In this document: one piece after another, positions 30,376 to 38,019 of the stretch
Numbering within the stretch: position 1 is the stretch's first letter
Layout of the letters: every line of letters starts with the position of its first letter
NCBI GenBank assembly: GCA_002687735.1
Contig: NZBD01000002.1
Span: 6,550 to 47,168, forward strand
Length of the DNA stretch: 40,619 nt
Reading direction: 5' to 3'
DNA from: Candidatus Iainarchaeum sp.
Lineage (GTDB): Archaea > Iainarchaeota > Iainarchaeia > Iainarchaeales > Iainarchaeaceae
Program-made: the position numbers and the translations under genes
The notes under the pieces: generated by a model
Told to the model about the DNA's origin: nothing
Seen by the model: only the letters and a program-made list of their open reading frames with translations
Databases searched by the model: none

Positions 30376-31623
30376 CTACTTTTTTATTATTGTTAAAATT
30401 TTCTGTAAATCATCAAAACCAATTTCCTTTTCCTCGCGGGAAGTCATATCCTTGATTTTGAACTTTTTGGATTTTAATTCATTTTCCCCAAAAACAATCA
30501 AATATTCAATGCCCTTTTTCTGAACATACTCAAAATTCTTTTTCATGTTCCTTTGCATTAAATCTATTTCGACAGAAATTCCAAAACCTCTTATTTTTGA
30601 AGCTGTTTGAAAAGCAATTGAATAAGCTTCCTCAGAAAGAACAGCAACAAAAACATCTGAATTAGCACCAACAACCAAAGTTTCTTCCAAATAATCATAC
30701 AACCTATCTATTCCAAAACTAATTCCCGTAGCGGGAGTTTCAGGCCCTCCGTAAGTTTCAATCAATTTATCATAGCGTCCTCCGGCACCAACACTAGGGC
30801 CATCCTTTACTTTTATTTCAAAAACATTTCCGGTGTAATATTCCAAACCGCGTGCAAGCGAAAGATCAAACTCAACCTCTTCTAACTTGTTTTCTTTTGA
30901 AAGTTCCAAAAGAGTTTCAAGTTCTTTCAGAGAATCGCTTTCTTTCAGATAATGTTGCGTTTCTTTGAGAGAGTTAGCCTCAAGTTGTCCTAAAATTCGT
31001 GCATCAATTCCTTTTTCCTTAAACTCTTTCTCCACACCTTTAACACCAATCTTATCCAGCTTATCCAGACTCCTGAAAGCTTCCTTAATTTCATTTTCCT
31101 TGATACCCATTTTCAGTGAAAGTTCCTCAAGCACTTTTCTGTTATTAATAACAATTTTAAAATCAAATCCTAATCCACGCATCACATCAACAGCAACCTG
31201 CAAGCATTCAAAATCAGCGTAAACACTTTTAGTTCCTATAATATCCACATCTGCTTGTGTAAATTCCCTGTACCTTTTTGCCTGCGGCCTGTCATATCTA
31301 AAAACTCGGTTGATGCAGTAACGTTTGAATGGTTTTGAAAGGCTAGGATTACTTGCAACAACTCTTGCAAGCGGAACAGTTAAATCATACCTCAGACCCA
31401 GCTCACGGTCTCCTTTGTCCTTGAAATAATAAATCTCATCCTTTACTGCTTCTCCGCCTGAATCTTTGTTACTAAGAAGATCAAACTCTTCTACTATTGG
31501 GGTCTGTAATGGTTCAAAACCATAGCTCTCGAAAACTTTCCTTATAAAATCCTCGATGAACTGTTTTTTCTTCATCTTCTCCGGGAGAAAATCTCGCATT
31601 CCTCGTACTGTTTGAAAACCCAT
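30376..31623 (-). CDS. hisS: Histidyl-tRNA synthetase
   Basis: Class II aminoacyl-tRNA synthetase of 415 residues. Motif 2 is VFRYDRPQAKRYREFTQ; the two histidine-binding signatures are LARGLEYYTG and the GISFGIDRLYDYL motif 3. The C-terminal anticodon-binding domain starts near residue 325 (VFVAVLSEEAYSIAF). The gene begins 20 bp after the encoded CCA end of tRNA-His, on the same strand, so enzyme and cognate tRNA are probably transcribed together. The racemase gene follows. Confidence 0.96.
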   Translation of the reverse strand: MGFQTVRGMRDFLPEKMKKKQFIEDFIRKVFESYGFEPLQTPIVEEFDLLSNKDSGGEAVKDEIYYFKDKGDRELGLRYDLTVPLARVVASNPSLSKPFKRYCINRVFRYDRPQAKRYREFTQADVDIIGTKSVYADFECLQVAVDVMRGLGFDFKIVINNRKVLEELSLKMGIKENEIKEAFRSLDKLDKIGVKGVEKEFKEKGIDARILGQLEANSLKETQHYLKESDSLKELETLLELSKENKLEEVEFDLSLARGLEYYTGNVFEIKVKDGPSVGAGGRYDKLIETYGGPETPATGISFGIDRLYDYLEETLVVGANSDVFVAVLSEEAYSIAFQTASKIRGFGISVEIDLMQRNMKKNFEYVQKKGIEYLIVFGENELKSKKFKIKDMTSREEKEIGFDDLQKILTIIKK

Positions 31624-31642
31624 TAAAATCCCTTAAAAAAAA

Positions 31643-31718
31643 TGGGGCCGCGACCGGAAATCGAACCCGGGTCAAGGGCACCACAAGCCCCTATCATAAC
31701 CACTAGACCACCGCAGCC
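31643..31718 (-). tRNA. tRNA-His (GTG) with encoded CCA
   Basis: The body is 31717-31647, with the extra G at position -1 (31718) facing discriminator C73 (31646). The anticodon loop is TTGTGGT and the T loop TTCGATT. CCA is encoded at 31645-31643, unlike the other tRNAs here. hisS follows directly. Confidence 0.93.
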
Positions 31719-31855
31719 ATTAAATTTTTTTATTTGAGGATAGCTATCTATATTATTTAAAGAATAAGATTTTGTGATGAATATACTCACTATCCATGCT
31801 TAAATTAGGTGAGTAATTGTTTATTAATTTTACTAAAATTGTTTTCTAATTTATT

Positions 31856-32389
31856 TTACCTACAAGCTGCTACTCCAAGGGCACCAGTTGGACATGGTTG
31901 GCATCTTCTAGAGGAATTACATTCTTCTCCAAAATCGCAGTGACTGTTGAAAATACATTCCACCTCAACACATCTTCCTGCTTGGCAATCTTGTCTGGTT
32001 GGACAATTAGCTCTTACGTTACATGAGTTATCTTCAGTATCAGGATCTGGGCTTGCGCAATCTCCTGGACATGTTTCTCCTGTTTCCTCAATTTCACAAA
32101 TATCATTTCCGCACACTTCTTCAGCTCCGCAACCTCCTCCTGCACAATCTAGTAAACAATCCACCGGACAGTTTTCTTCATTTTCAGTACCTCTGCAGTT
32201 ATAATCTCCACATATTTGGTTAGGGTCACAATCATCCGGACAACTAAGATCATCTTCATTACTTTCACATACTCCATTTCCGCATACAAATAGAATTGAT
32301 TCATTAGAATTCGATTTTCCATTAAAAGTTACGCATCCGCTAATGAACAATAACCCGATTAAAACAATTCCGATGTTTTTGAATTTCAT
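31856..32389 (-). CDS. Cysteine-rich repeat lipoprotein
   Basis: Protein of 177 residues with a lipoprotein signal (LFISGC lipobox at residues 14-19). Three repeats of the pattern CGNxxCE..E..xxCPxDC span about residues 36-115, followed by a different Cys-rich block (CPTRQDCQAGRCVEVEC, then CDFGEECNSSRRCQPC). The cysteines probably form disulphides in small extracellular modules. Similar CGNG-repeat proteins are frequent on DPANN cell surfaces, probably for adhesion; the role here is unknown. A 7-bp inverted repeat TACTCAC/GTGAGTA (31784-31815) lies downstream. Confidence 0.8.
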   Translation of the reverse strand: MKFKNIGIVLIGLLFISGCVTFNGKSNSNESILFVCGNGVCESNEDDLSCPDDCDPNQICGDYNCRGTENEENCPVDCLLDCAGGGCGAEEVCGNDICEIEETGETCPGDCASPDPDTEDNSCNVRANCPTRQDCQAGRCVEVECIFNSHCDFGEECNSSRRCQPCPTGALGVAACR

Positions 32390-32499
32390 AGCAGTATAAC
32401 GAAATAGGTTTTACTTAAAGTTTGTGTTTTTTCAGTATTGTGACCCATTTTAGCAAGAAACAATTAAATATTCTGAAACACACAATTTATCTGATTGTT

Positions 32500-32655
32500 A
32501 TGAATTCAGTATTAGAAAAAGTCCCTGGTAATAAAGAGCATGCAAAAATCAAAGCAAAGCATCATGCATCTATTCTAAAAATCAATCTTCACAAAACTGA
32601 TAATTTAAAATCCAAGATTAAGAAAAAAGTAAAACCAAATTTAGAGGTGAACTAA
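32500..32655 (+). CDS. Tiny basic protein
   Basis: 51-residue Lys/His-rich protein (KEHAKIKAKHHASILKINLH, then KSKIKKKVKPN). The ATG at 32500 is chosen over an in-frame upstream ATG, which would add a hydrophobic stretch overlapping the promoter. Its stop overlaps the next start (TAATG), so the two are coupled. Charge suggests RNA or DNA binding. No family is recognised. Confidence 0.55.
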   Translation: MNSVLEKVPGNKEHAKIKAKHHASILKINLHKTDNLKSKIKKKVKPNLEVN

Positions 32656-32771
32656 TGCCGTTGCCTGGAAGAAGAGCGCCTTCAAGAGTAAGAGGGTTTG
32701 GAAAAACTATAGGGGATATTTTCGGAATATTTTTTGAAGGCGGAATTAGAAAGAGAAAACCCCCTCAATAA
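32655..32771 (+). CDS. 38-residue basic peptide
   Basis: Short frame starting at the ATG at 32655, which shares a base with the previous stop. GAGGTGA lies 6 nt upstream, a very good ribosome-binding site, and supports real translation. The product has basic ends (LPGRRAPSRVRG, IRKRKPPQ) and an amphipathic Gly/Ile/Phe centre (FGKTIGDIFGIFFEGG). It could associate with membranes or nucleic acid. Function unknown. Confidence 0.55.
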   Translation: MPLPGRRAPSRVRGFGKTIGDIFGIFFEGGIRKRKPPQ

Positions 32772-32781
32772 TTTTTCATAA

Positions 32782-32955
32782 TTATTTTTTTCCATCTCTT
32801 CTAAATGTATTTATTGTTGCCGAAATAACATTGGCGACAAATGAAGGTTTATGGTATTTTTGTTTTGATCTTTGTTTTTTATCAGCAACTGCATCTCTAA
32901 ATTTTCCCGCAAACCGTTTCGGAAACCCAATAACCGTATGCAAAACACGTTTCAT
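32782..32955 (-). CDS. Tiny basic protein downstream of trkA
   Basis: 57-residue basic protein (FPKRFAGKFRDAVADKKQRS, then a hydrophobic-basic end FVANVISATINTFRR). The ATG at 32955 lies 9 bp after the trkA stop; a TTG at 32964 is an alternative. It is probably the last gene of the trkH-trkA transcript. A helper of the Trk system is possible from position only. No family is recognised. Confidence 0.5.
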   Translation of the reverse strand: MKRVLHTVIGFPKRFAGKFRDAVADKKQRSKQKYHKPSFVANVISATINTFRRDGKK

Positions 32956-32964
32956 AAAAACCAA

Positions 32965-33618
32965 TTAAATAATGCTTTTTCTTACTTTTTCAGCAATGTC
33001 TCTTTTTGCAAGTATTAATATTTTTGAACCAACATTAATTTCGGTTTCCTTATCAGGAATAATGAGGTTATCATTTTCATACAAAGCAACTATTGCTGAT
33101 CCGGAAGGATGTTCTATTTCTTTGATTTTTTTACCGACAATTTTTGATTTTTCAGTTATTTCAAGTTCCATTATCTCAGCTTGACCTCTTGAAATAAAAG
33201 CCAAATCTAAAACCTCTGGTTTTGTAATTAATTCTGAAATATAACCTGCGGCTGCTGCTTCCGGATGAATAACAATATCGATTCCAAGTTTTTTCAGTAC
33301 CATTTCATCATAATCTATTTTACCAATTCTTGTTGCAACATTTTCAGCTCCCAGCTCTTTTGCAAGAAGGGAAATAACCATATTGGTTTCATCCTGGCCG
33401 GTTAAAGCAACAAGTGCATTGGCTTCTTTGATGCCTGCTTTTTCAAGAGTTTTGGTTTCGGTAGCATCACCTTTCTGAACCACAAGATCAAGTTCTCCGG
33501 AAATCTTTTCACAGATCTTTTCATCTTTATCTATAATTATAACATCATGTTCTTCATCCAAAAGAATCTGGGCAAGATAAAACCCTAAATCTCCGCCTCC
33601 GACAATTATTATATACAC
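32965..33618 (-). CDS. trkA: TrkA potassium-uptake regulatory protein
   Basis: Cytoplasmic gating subunit of 217 residues. Residues 1-130 are the NAD-binding RCK_N domain (IIIVGGGDLGFYLAQIL, acidic DKD at the second strand end, VALTGQDETN). Residues 140-217 are the RCK_C ligand domain (IMELEITEKSKIVGKKIKE). The start is GTG at 33618, supported by AGGTGA 8 nt upstream. It lies 37 bp downstream of trkH on the same strand, so the two form the K+ uptake operon. Confidence 0.95.
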   Translation of the reverse strand: MYIIIVGGGDLGFYLAQILLDEEHDVIIIDKDEKICEKISGELDLVVQKGDATETKTLEKAGIKEANALVALTGQDETNMVISLLAKELGAENVATRIGKIDYDEMVLKKLGIDIVIHPEAAAAGYISELITKPEVLDLAFISRGQAEIMELEITEKSKIVGKKIKEIEHPSGSAIVALYENDNLIIPDKETEINVGSKILILAKRDIAEKVRKSII

Positions 33619-33655
33619 TTCAAAATCACCTAATAATAGAAGTTTCTGCTCCTTT

Positions 33656-35122
33656 TTAACTTTTCCTAAAACTCAGGGCAAATCCTATTGCTGAGAGTAA
33701 TGGTATTATTTCAAGCCTTCCGACCCACATACTCAGAATAAGCATTATTTTTGATGCTACTGGAAGCAAAGTACTCACAACCCCCACATCAAGGCCCACA
33801 TTCCCCTGTGCTGAAACAACCACAAATAATGCATCCGTAAAACCGGTTCCCTGCATTGTTAAAACAAATACCCCCATAACAATGATAACTATGTAAAGCA
33901 GGATGAATTGATTAACTTCCCTGATTAAACGGTTTTCAATTGGTTTTCCTTCAAACTTTTTCTGGAAGTAAGAATCTTTTGGAAGAATAAGTTCCTTTAT
34001 TCTCCAATAAATTGATTTTGTGAAAATAATTATTCTTGATACTTTTATTCCGCCTGCAGTTGAACCAGAGCTTCCCCCAATAACCATTAATCCCATCAAA
34101 ATCAATAACACAAAATCGTCCCACTTTGCAAGGTCTCCTATTGGCACGTTAAAAAATCCCCCGCAGGTTAATGCGGATGTATTATGAAAAAGTGCAGTTT
34201 CAACAGCCATTATTGCGTTAGGGTAAAAGAGCATCATTTTTGGAAGAATCATTATCAATGAAATAATCAAAATTGAAATCATGACTTTAAATTCACTATC
34301 TTTGAAATAAGCTCCGAAGTCTTTTTTTCGAATAAACAAATAATGTGCGGAAAATGAAGTAGCTCCCACAAGCATTATCAAAACTAAACTTAAACCGATT
34401 AAACTGTTATCAATTCCCACAAGCCCTGTTGAAGTTATGTCCATTCCTGTTGTGGAAATTGCGGACATTGAATAATTTACTGCTGAGAAAAAATCCATTC
34501 CAACAAAAAACAACAATCCAATACTAAGTATTGAAAGAAAAACATAAATGACCCAAATTTCCTTTGCAGTATTTTTTAGGTTTGGTCTTATTAGTTCTTC
34601 TCTTCCTTCAGCAACCATAAGCTTTGCTGATTTAGTATAAGTTGTAAAAATACCCATCAAACTTAATACAATAATTCCAACTCCTCCAATCCAGGAAATT
34701 AATGATCTCCACAATATCAGGCTTTTAGGAGCTGAATCAATAATGCTGGTCATCATGCTTAATCCTGTGGTTGTTATTGCACTCATTGCTTCAAAAAAAG
34801 CATCTATAAATTGCATGCCCATTATCAAAGAAAACGGCACTGCAGAAATCGCAGTAAACACAATCCACACTAATCCAACAATCATAAAAGCGTGTTTCAA
34901 ATCAGTGTCTGCATTTGTTCTGAAAACCTTTTTCAAAGCCGTTCCCAAAAAGAAACTGAATACTCCGGTCAAACCATAAATAATCAAAAAATCAATACTT
35001 TCTCTGAACCAGATTCCTGCTAATATAGGCAAAATAAACAGAATTGAACTCCATTTGATCAGTTCTCCAGAATCACGCAGAACAACCCTTAAATCTTCCA
35101 ATCCGAGCCTTACAAGCATCAA
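33656..35122 (-). CDS. trkH: TrkH potassium-uptake channel subunit
   Basis: K+ translocating membrane subunit of 488 residues with about ten helices. Four selectivity-filter-like repeats are visible around MSAITTTGLSMM, MSAISTTGMDI, NTSALTCGGFFN and VSAQGNVGLDVG. The ending (MWVGRLEIIPLL) is typical. It partners with TrkA immediately downstream. A TTAAATATAG box (minus strand, about 35148-35157) lies some 28 bp before the ATG at 35122, suggesting a leaderless transcript; the divergent glycosyltransferase gene starts 40 bp away. Confidence 0.95.
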   Translation of the reverse strand: MMLVRLGLEDLRVVLRDSGELIKWSSILFILPILAGIWFRESIDFLIIYGLTGVFSFFLGTALKKVFRTNADTDLKHAFMIVGLVWIVFTAISAVPFSLIMGMQFIDAFFEAMSAITTTGLSMMTSIIDSAPKSLILWRSLISWIGGVGIIVLSLMGIFTTYTKSAKLMVAEGREELIRPNLKNTAKEIWVIYVFLSILSIGLLFFVGMDFFSAVNYSMSAISTTGMDITSTGLVGIDNSLIGLSLVLIMLVGATSFSAHYLFIRKKDFGAYFKDSEFKVMISILIISLIMILPKMMLFYPNAIMAVETALFHNTSALTCGGFFNVPIGDLAKWDDFVLLILMGLMVIGGSSGSTAGGIKVSRIIIFTKSIYWRIKELILPKDSYFQKKFEGKPIENRLIREVNQFILLYIVIIVMGVFVLTMQGTGFTDALFVVVSAQGNVGLDVGVVSTLLPVASKIMLILSMWVGRLEIIPLLSAIGFALSFRKS

Positions 35123-35162
35123 AAATCAATACTAAAAAGGCTTTCCCTATATTTAATCCTTC

Positions 35163-35801
35163 ATGGCAGACAAAAAAAACATTGCAATTTGCATTCCGAG
35201 TGGTCGCTTTGTGGATTTCAGTTTCTTCAAATCATTTGCACAAAATATAGGAAATCTGATGTTAACTTATAATACTGCAGTTTTTACTGTTGCTTCCCCG
35301 ATGATTTTTGAAAACAGGAACGAATTAATGAGAAGAACTTTTAAGTTCGAAGAAACAAATCCTGGTTTTTTGTTTGATTATATTCTTTGGCTTGATAACG
35401 ATATTGTTTTCAACTTTAAACAAATACAAAAGTTAATTTCTCATTTAGATTCCGGAAAGGATTTTGTTTCAGGGGTTTATTTTAATCCGCTTGATGATGG
35501 AATCAGACCAGTTGCTTATTATGCTAACGGAGAACGATACAAGTGGTTAGAAGAATCGGAGTTAAACGGTTTCATAGAAGTTGATGCTGTTGGTTTTGGT
35601 TTTTGTGCTTTCAAAATGGATATTGCAAGGCGTGCTTTTGAAAAATTCAAGCCAAGGCCGTTTGACTTGCGTCCTTTGGATGACGGTTCTTTAGTTACTG
35701 AGGATCAGGTTTTTTGTGAAAGAGCAAAAGAACTTGGTTACAAAATTTTCCTGGATTCAGAACTAATTGTTAAACACGCTAAAGGTTATCTACCCAGATA
35801 A
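35163..35801 (+). CDS. GT-A fold glycosyltransferase-like protein
   Basis: Protein of 212 residues with the GT-A nucleotide-sugar pattern: an N-terminal IAICIPSGRF strand, the metal-binding DND in YILWLDNDIVF (about residues 73-83), an acceptor region DAVGFGFCAFKMD and a C-terminal TEDQVFCERAKELGY with the probable catalytic acid. No membrane segment, so it is likely cytosolic and acts on a lipid or protein acceptor. It is divergent from trkH and abuts the convergent 35802-36119 gene without a gap. Confidence 0.85.
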   Translation: MADKKNIAICIPSGRFVDFSFFKSFAQNIGNLMLTYNTAVFTVASPMIFENRNELMRRTFKFEETNPGFLFDYILWLDNDIVFNFKQIQKLISHLDSGKDFVSGVYFNPLDDGIRPVAYYANGERYKWLEESELNGFIEVDAVGFGFCAFKMDIARRAFEKFKPRPFDLRPLDDGSLVTEDQVFCERAKELGYKIFLDSELIVKHAKGYLPR

Positions 35802-36119
35802 TTATCTTCGTCTAGGTTTAGGTCGTTTTTGTATAGGTTTTAGTGCCGCACGTTTAGCTTGCTGAGTATTTCTAATTGTTGTTCTTAATCTTTTAATTCC
35901 TTCAATCATATTTCTTTTTACTCTTGCACTAGGATTTTGATATTGTTTTGCTTTTAGTTCTTGTGCAGCCCATTTTTTTGGATCCTTTAACAAAAGTTGT
36001 TGATTTTTAGTTTTTGGCGTTAAATTTGTTCCGTACTCTAGTTCATATTTTTGTTTCAGCAACCTTGCCTTTATAATAATTAATTCTTGAAAAGTCAGTT
36101 CATGAAGTTCTTTTGCCAT
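35802..36119 (-). CDS. Basic hypothetical protein
   Basis: Protein of 105 residues, helical N terminus (HELTFQELIIIKARLLKQKY) and very basic C terminus (RAALKPIQKRPKPRRR). Faint resemblance of the first helices to ribosomal protein L29 is not strong enough to name it. The ATG at 36119 is chosen because an upstream in-frame start would run through the tRNA-Leu-like fragment. Probably nucleic-acid or ribosome associated; this is inference. Confidence 0.6.
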   Translation of the reverse strand: MAKELHELTFQELIIIKARLLKQKYELEYGTNLTPKTKNQQLLLKDPKKWAAQELKAKQYQNPSARVKRNMIEGIKRLRTTIRNTQQAKRAALKPIQKRPKPRRR

Positions 36120-36154
36120 AAAATTAAAACAGACTTGAACAATAAAAAAGAGAG

Positions 36155-36226
36155 TGCAGGAGGGAGGATCCAAACTCAGAAAAACTACGTTTTTCCGAGA
36201 CCTTTTCCTTAAAACTTATGTCCTGC
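36155..36226 (-). pseudogene. tRNA-Leu-like fragment beside tRNA-Leu
   Basis: Bases 36155-36169 repeat exactly the 3' end of the tRNA-Leu gene 120 bp away (36275-36289), and similarity continues to 36175 with two mismatches. A GCAGGAC at 36226-36220 could pair as a 5' acceptor strand, giving a tRNA-sized 72-nt unit, but D and anticodon arms cannot be formed. It is either a decayed tRNA-Leu copy or the scar of an old integration at tRNA-Leu. Confidence 0.55.
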
Positions 36227-36274
36227 TTTAGGCAGGACGGCCGTTTGCGTTGCCCACAGCCGCAACTGTGGAGA

Positions 36275-36358
36275 TGCAGGAGGGAGGATTCGAACCTCCG
36301 AAGGCGCTAGGCCACCAGGTCCTAAACCTGGCGCGTTTGACCACTTCGCTACTCCTGC
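36275..36358 (-). tRNA. tRNA-Leu (TAG)
   Basis: Class II tRNA with a long variable arm (TGGCCTAGCGCCTTC region). Acceptor GCAGGAG/CTCCTGC, anticodon arm CCAGG-TTTAGGA-CCTGG with anticodon TAG, T arm GGAGG-TTCGAAT-CCTCC, discriminator A. No intron. Confidence 0.94.
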
Positions 36359-36452
36359 AACTGAAGCCTCAGTTGACAAGGCGTCCACCTCATTTCATTC
36401 GGTAGGACAAATACTAAGAAATTTACTTGAAGAAGACTTTTAAAGTAAATCT

Positions 36453-36917
36453 TTATTTGCTTTCAGAAACGCTTATCTGAACTGTTTTTGACACATCAAA
36501 ACCCATTGGAATATCAAGTTTTGCGGTTAAAATCCATTTAATCTGACTTGATCTTCCTGAGAGCATACTGGCCACATTCATAATTTGACCTAATGCTTCA
36601 TTTCCCATTGGTTTGTTACCAATTCCTGTCGGAACCTGCAATTGGAATTTGTAAGTTTTTTCCCCTTCGCTTGGATTGTAATCTCTTTCAACATCCAATT
36701 CCTGCTCAAAATTATAAAGTGTTTCTTTCCTGTTGGTTCTTCTTCCTTGTGAGTAGCTTGAGGTTTCCCTAGTAGCCATAAGAACAACCTTGACTCCTTT
36801 TGCTTTTGTGGACTTATTCACTTTCAGTTTTACTTCTCCCTGAATAGCTTCCCCGGGATTAAAAATAGTCTTCCCTAATTCCAAATCAATTTTTCCAGCA
36901 CCTAAACCAAAAACCAT
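36453..36917 (-). CDS. Arrestin-fold (Spo0M-like) protein
   Basis: Protein of 154 residues with the beta-sandwich pattern of the arrestin N-terminal/Spo0M family: KIDLELGKTIFNPGEAIQGEVKL, VKVVLMATRETSS, then YKFQLQVPTGIG and IKWILTAKLDIPMGFDVSKT. Only one of the two arrestin lobes is present, so it is short for Spo0M. No enzyme motif; such proteins act as adaptors, often at membranes. It is a single gene between tRNA-Leu and tRNA-Arg, and the role is unknown. Confidence 0.78.
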   Translation of the reverse strand: MVFGLGAGKIDLELGKTIFNPGEAIQGEVKLKVNKSTKAKGVKVVLMATRETSSYSQGRRTNRKETLYNFEQELDVERDYNPSEGEKTYKFQLQVPTGIGNKPMGNEALGQIMNVASMLSGRSSQIKWILTAKLDIPMGFDVSKTVQISVSESK

Positions 36918-36976
36918 AAAATCACTGGATAAATTACGGTTTTAGTTTATTTAATTTTTTTGTCAGTAAAAGTAAA

Positions 36977-37088
36977 CGCTCCCACTGGGAATTGAACCCA
37001 GGCCTCAAGCTAATTGCAAACTTTTTTGATTAAACTTTTTCAAAAAGTTTACCGCAAGCTTGAAGGCTATCCATTACCCCATGGGAGC
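36977..37088 (-). tRNA. tRNA-Arg (GCG) with 40-nt intron
   Basis: Exon 1 is 37088-37052 and exon 2 is 37011-36977, with the intron at 37051-37012 after position 37. Acceptor GCTCCCA/TGGGAGC, anticodon stem CAAGC/GCTTG with GCG in the loop, D loop with GGATA (A20, an arginine identity base), discriminator G. The intron contains an AAACTTTT/AAAAGTTT hairpin. The gene starts 2 bp after the map stop codon. A stem shifted by one base would read TGC (Ala), but the D arm and A20 favour Arg. Confidence 0.85.
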
Positions 37089-37090
37089 TT

Positions 37091-37987
37091 TCAGTACAAG
37101 CGGATTACTTTGCCTTCGTTCAAAAGCAATGTTGTTTCTGCTTGGGTTACTGTTTTTTCTTCATCTTCTTTTAGTAAAGGAAAAGCACCAATACATTTTT
37201 TTTGCATTAATTCACGCAAACCAATTTTTCTGGAAAATTCACTCATTTCAAGATCTCTCTGAACCCATCTTTCTGCGAATGGCAGAGTGGAATATTCTTC
37301 CTCAATAAAATCAATTATTTTTCTTGCTTCTCTTCCTCTAAGTGGTTTCTTTTCTTCCATTTGGAAAATTTCTGCCTGGCTTCCCTCTTTTACAAAACCT
37401 TGTCCGTCAGTTGCAAACGGTTCAATAGCAATAGCCATGTCATCTTCCAGAACTTTTGTGTCATTATTAGCGATATTAGGAATTGTCGGATAAGTATGTG
37501 CATCATACTGCTGAACTCCGTGTCCAGAAAGATTCTGAATAGGGTTGAATCCTTTTCCTTTAATTATTTTCTGAATTTTTTCCCCAATCACTCCAAGTTC
37601 AGTTTCTTCTTTAACAAGTTTTACCGCTGCTTCCAAAGCTTCTTTTGTTGCATTAACCATTTCAGTTTGCTTCCCTGAAAAATCAATTGTTTCAGCGGTA
37701 TCACAAATATAACCATCAACATGAACCCCAATATCAACTTTGATAACTGCATTTTCTTCCAGTACATCCTCTGATTCAAAACTTGGGGTGTAATGAGCAG
37801 CTACATTGTTTACTGATAAGTTTATAGGGAATGCAGGAAAACCACCTTTCTTCTTAATCGCGGATTCAATTTCCTCAGAAAAATCAAAAAGATTAGTACC
37901 AACTTTAAGCTTTTTCTTTGAAAGCTCATGGGCTTCTTTTACTATTTCTCCTGCTTTCTTATATGCTGCAATTTCTTCTTTTTCCAT
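37091..37987 (-). CDS. map: Methionine aminopeptidase, type II
   Basis: Removes the N-terminal methionine of nascent proteins; 298 residues. The dinuclear metal ligands are visible: two Asp in KVDIGVHVDGYICDTAETIDF (split by the family spacing), His in SGHGVQQYDAH, and Glu in IAIEPFATDG and VTQAETTLLL. The helical insert between the last ligands (about residues 215-265) identifies the archaeal type II form. The ATG at 37987 is preferred to a TTG two codons upstream, with AGGAGA before it. The next transcription unit is tRNA-Arg, 2 bp past the stop. Confidence 0.95.
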   Translation of the reverse strand: MEKEEIAAYKKAGEIVKEAHELSKKKLKVGTNLFDFSEEIESAIKKKGGFPAFPINLSVNNVAAHYTPSFESEDVLEENAVIKVDIGVHVDGYICDTAETIDFSGKQTEMVNATKEALEAAVKLVKEETELGVIGEKIQKIIKGKGFNPIQNLSGHGVQQYDAHTYPTIPNIANNDTKVLEDDMAIAIEPFATDGQGFVKEGSQAEIFQMEEKKPLRGREARKIIDFIEEEYSTLPFAERWVQRDLEMSEFSRKIGLRELMQKKCIGAFPLLKEDEEKTVTQAETTLLLNEGKVIRLY

Positions 37988-38019
37988 AAACAAATCTCCT
38001 CTGAAACGGGTTTTAAAGT

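Noticed and set aside
31771-31815. Box C/D guide RNA near GTGATGA downstream of the cysteine-rich gene
   Set aside because: A box C-like GTGATGA is present, but no CTGA box D at a suitable distance; the 7-bp inverted repeat explains the region better.
37052-37088. Reading the intron-containing tRNA as tRNA-Ala (TGC)
   Set aside because: Shifting the anticodon stem by one base gives TGC but breaks the D-stem phase; the GGATA D loop and GCG anticodon agree on Arg.
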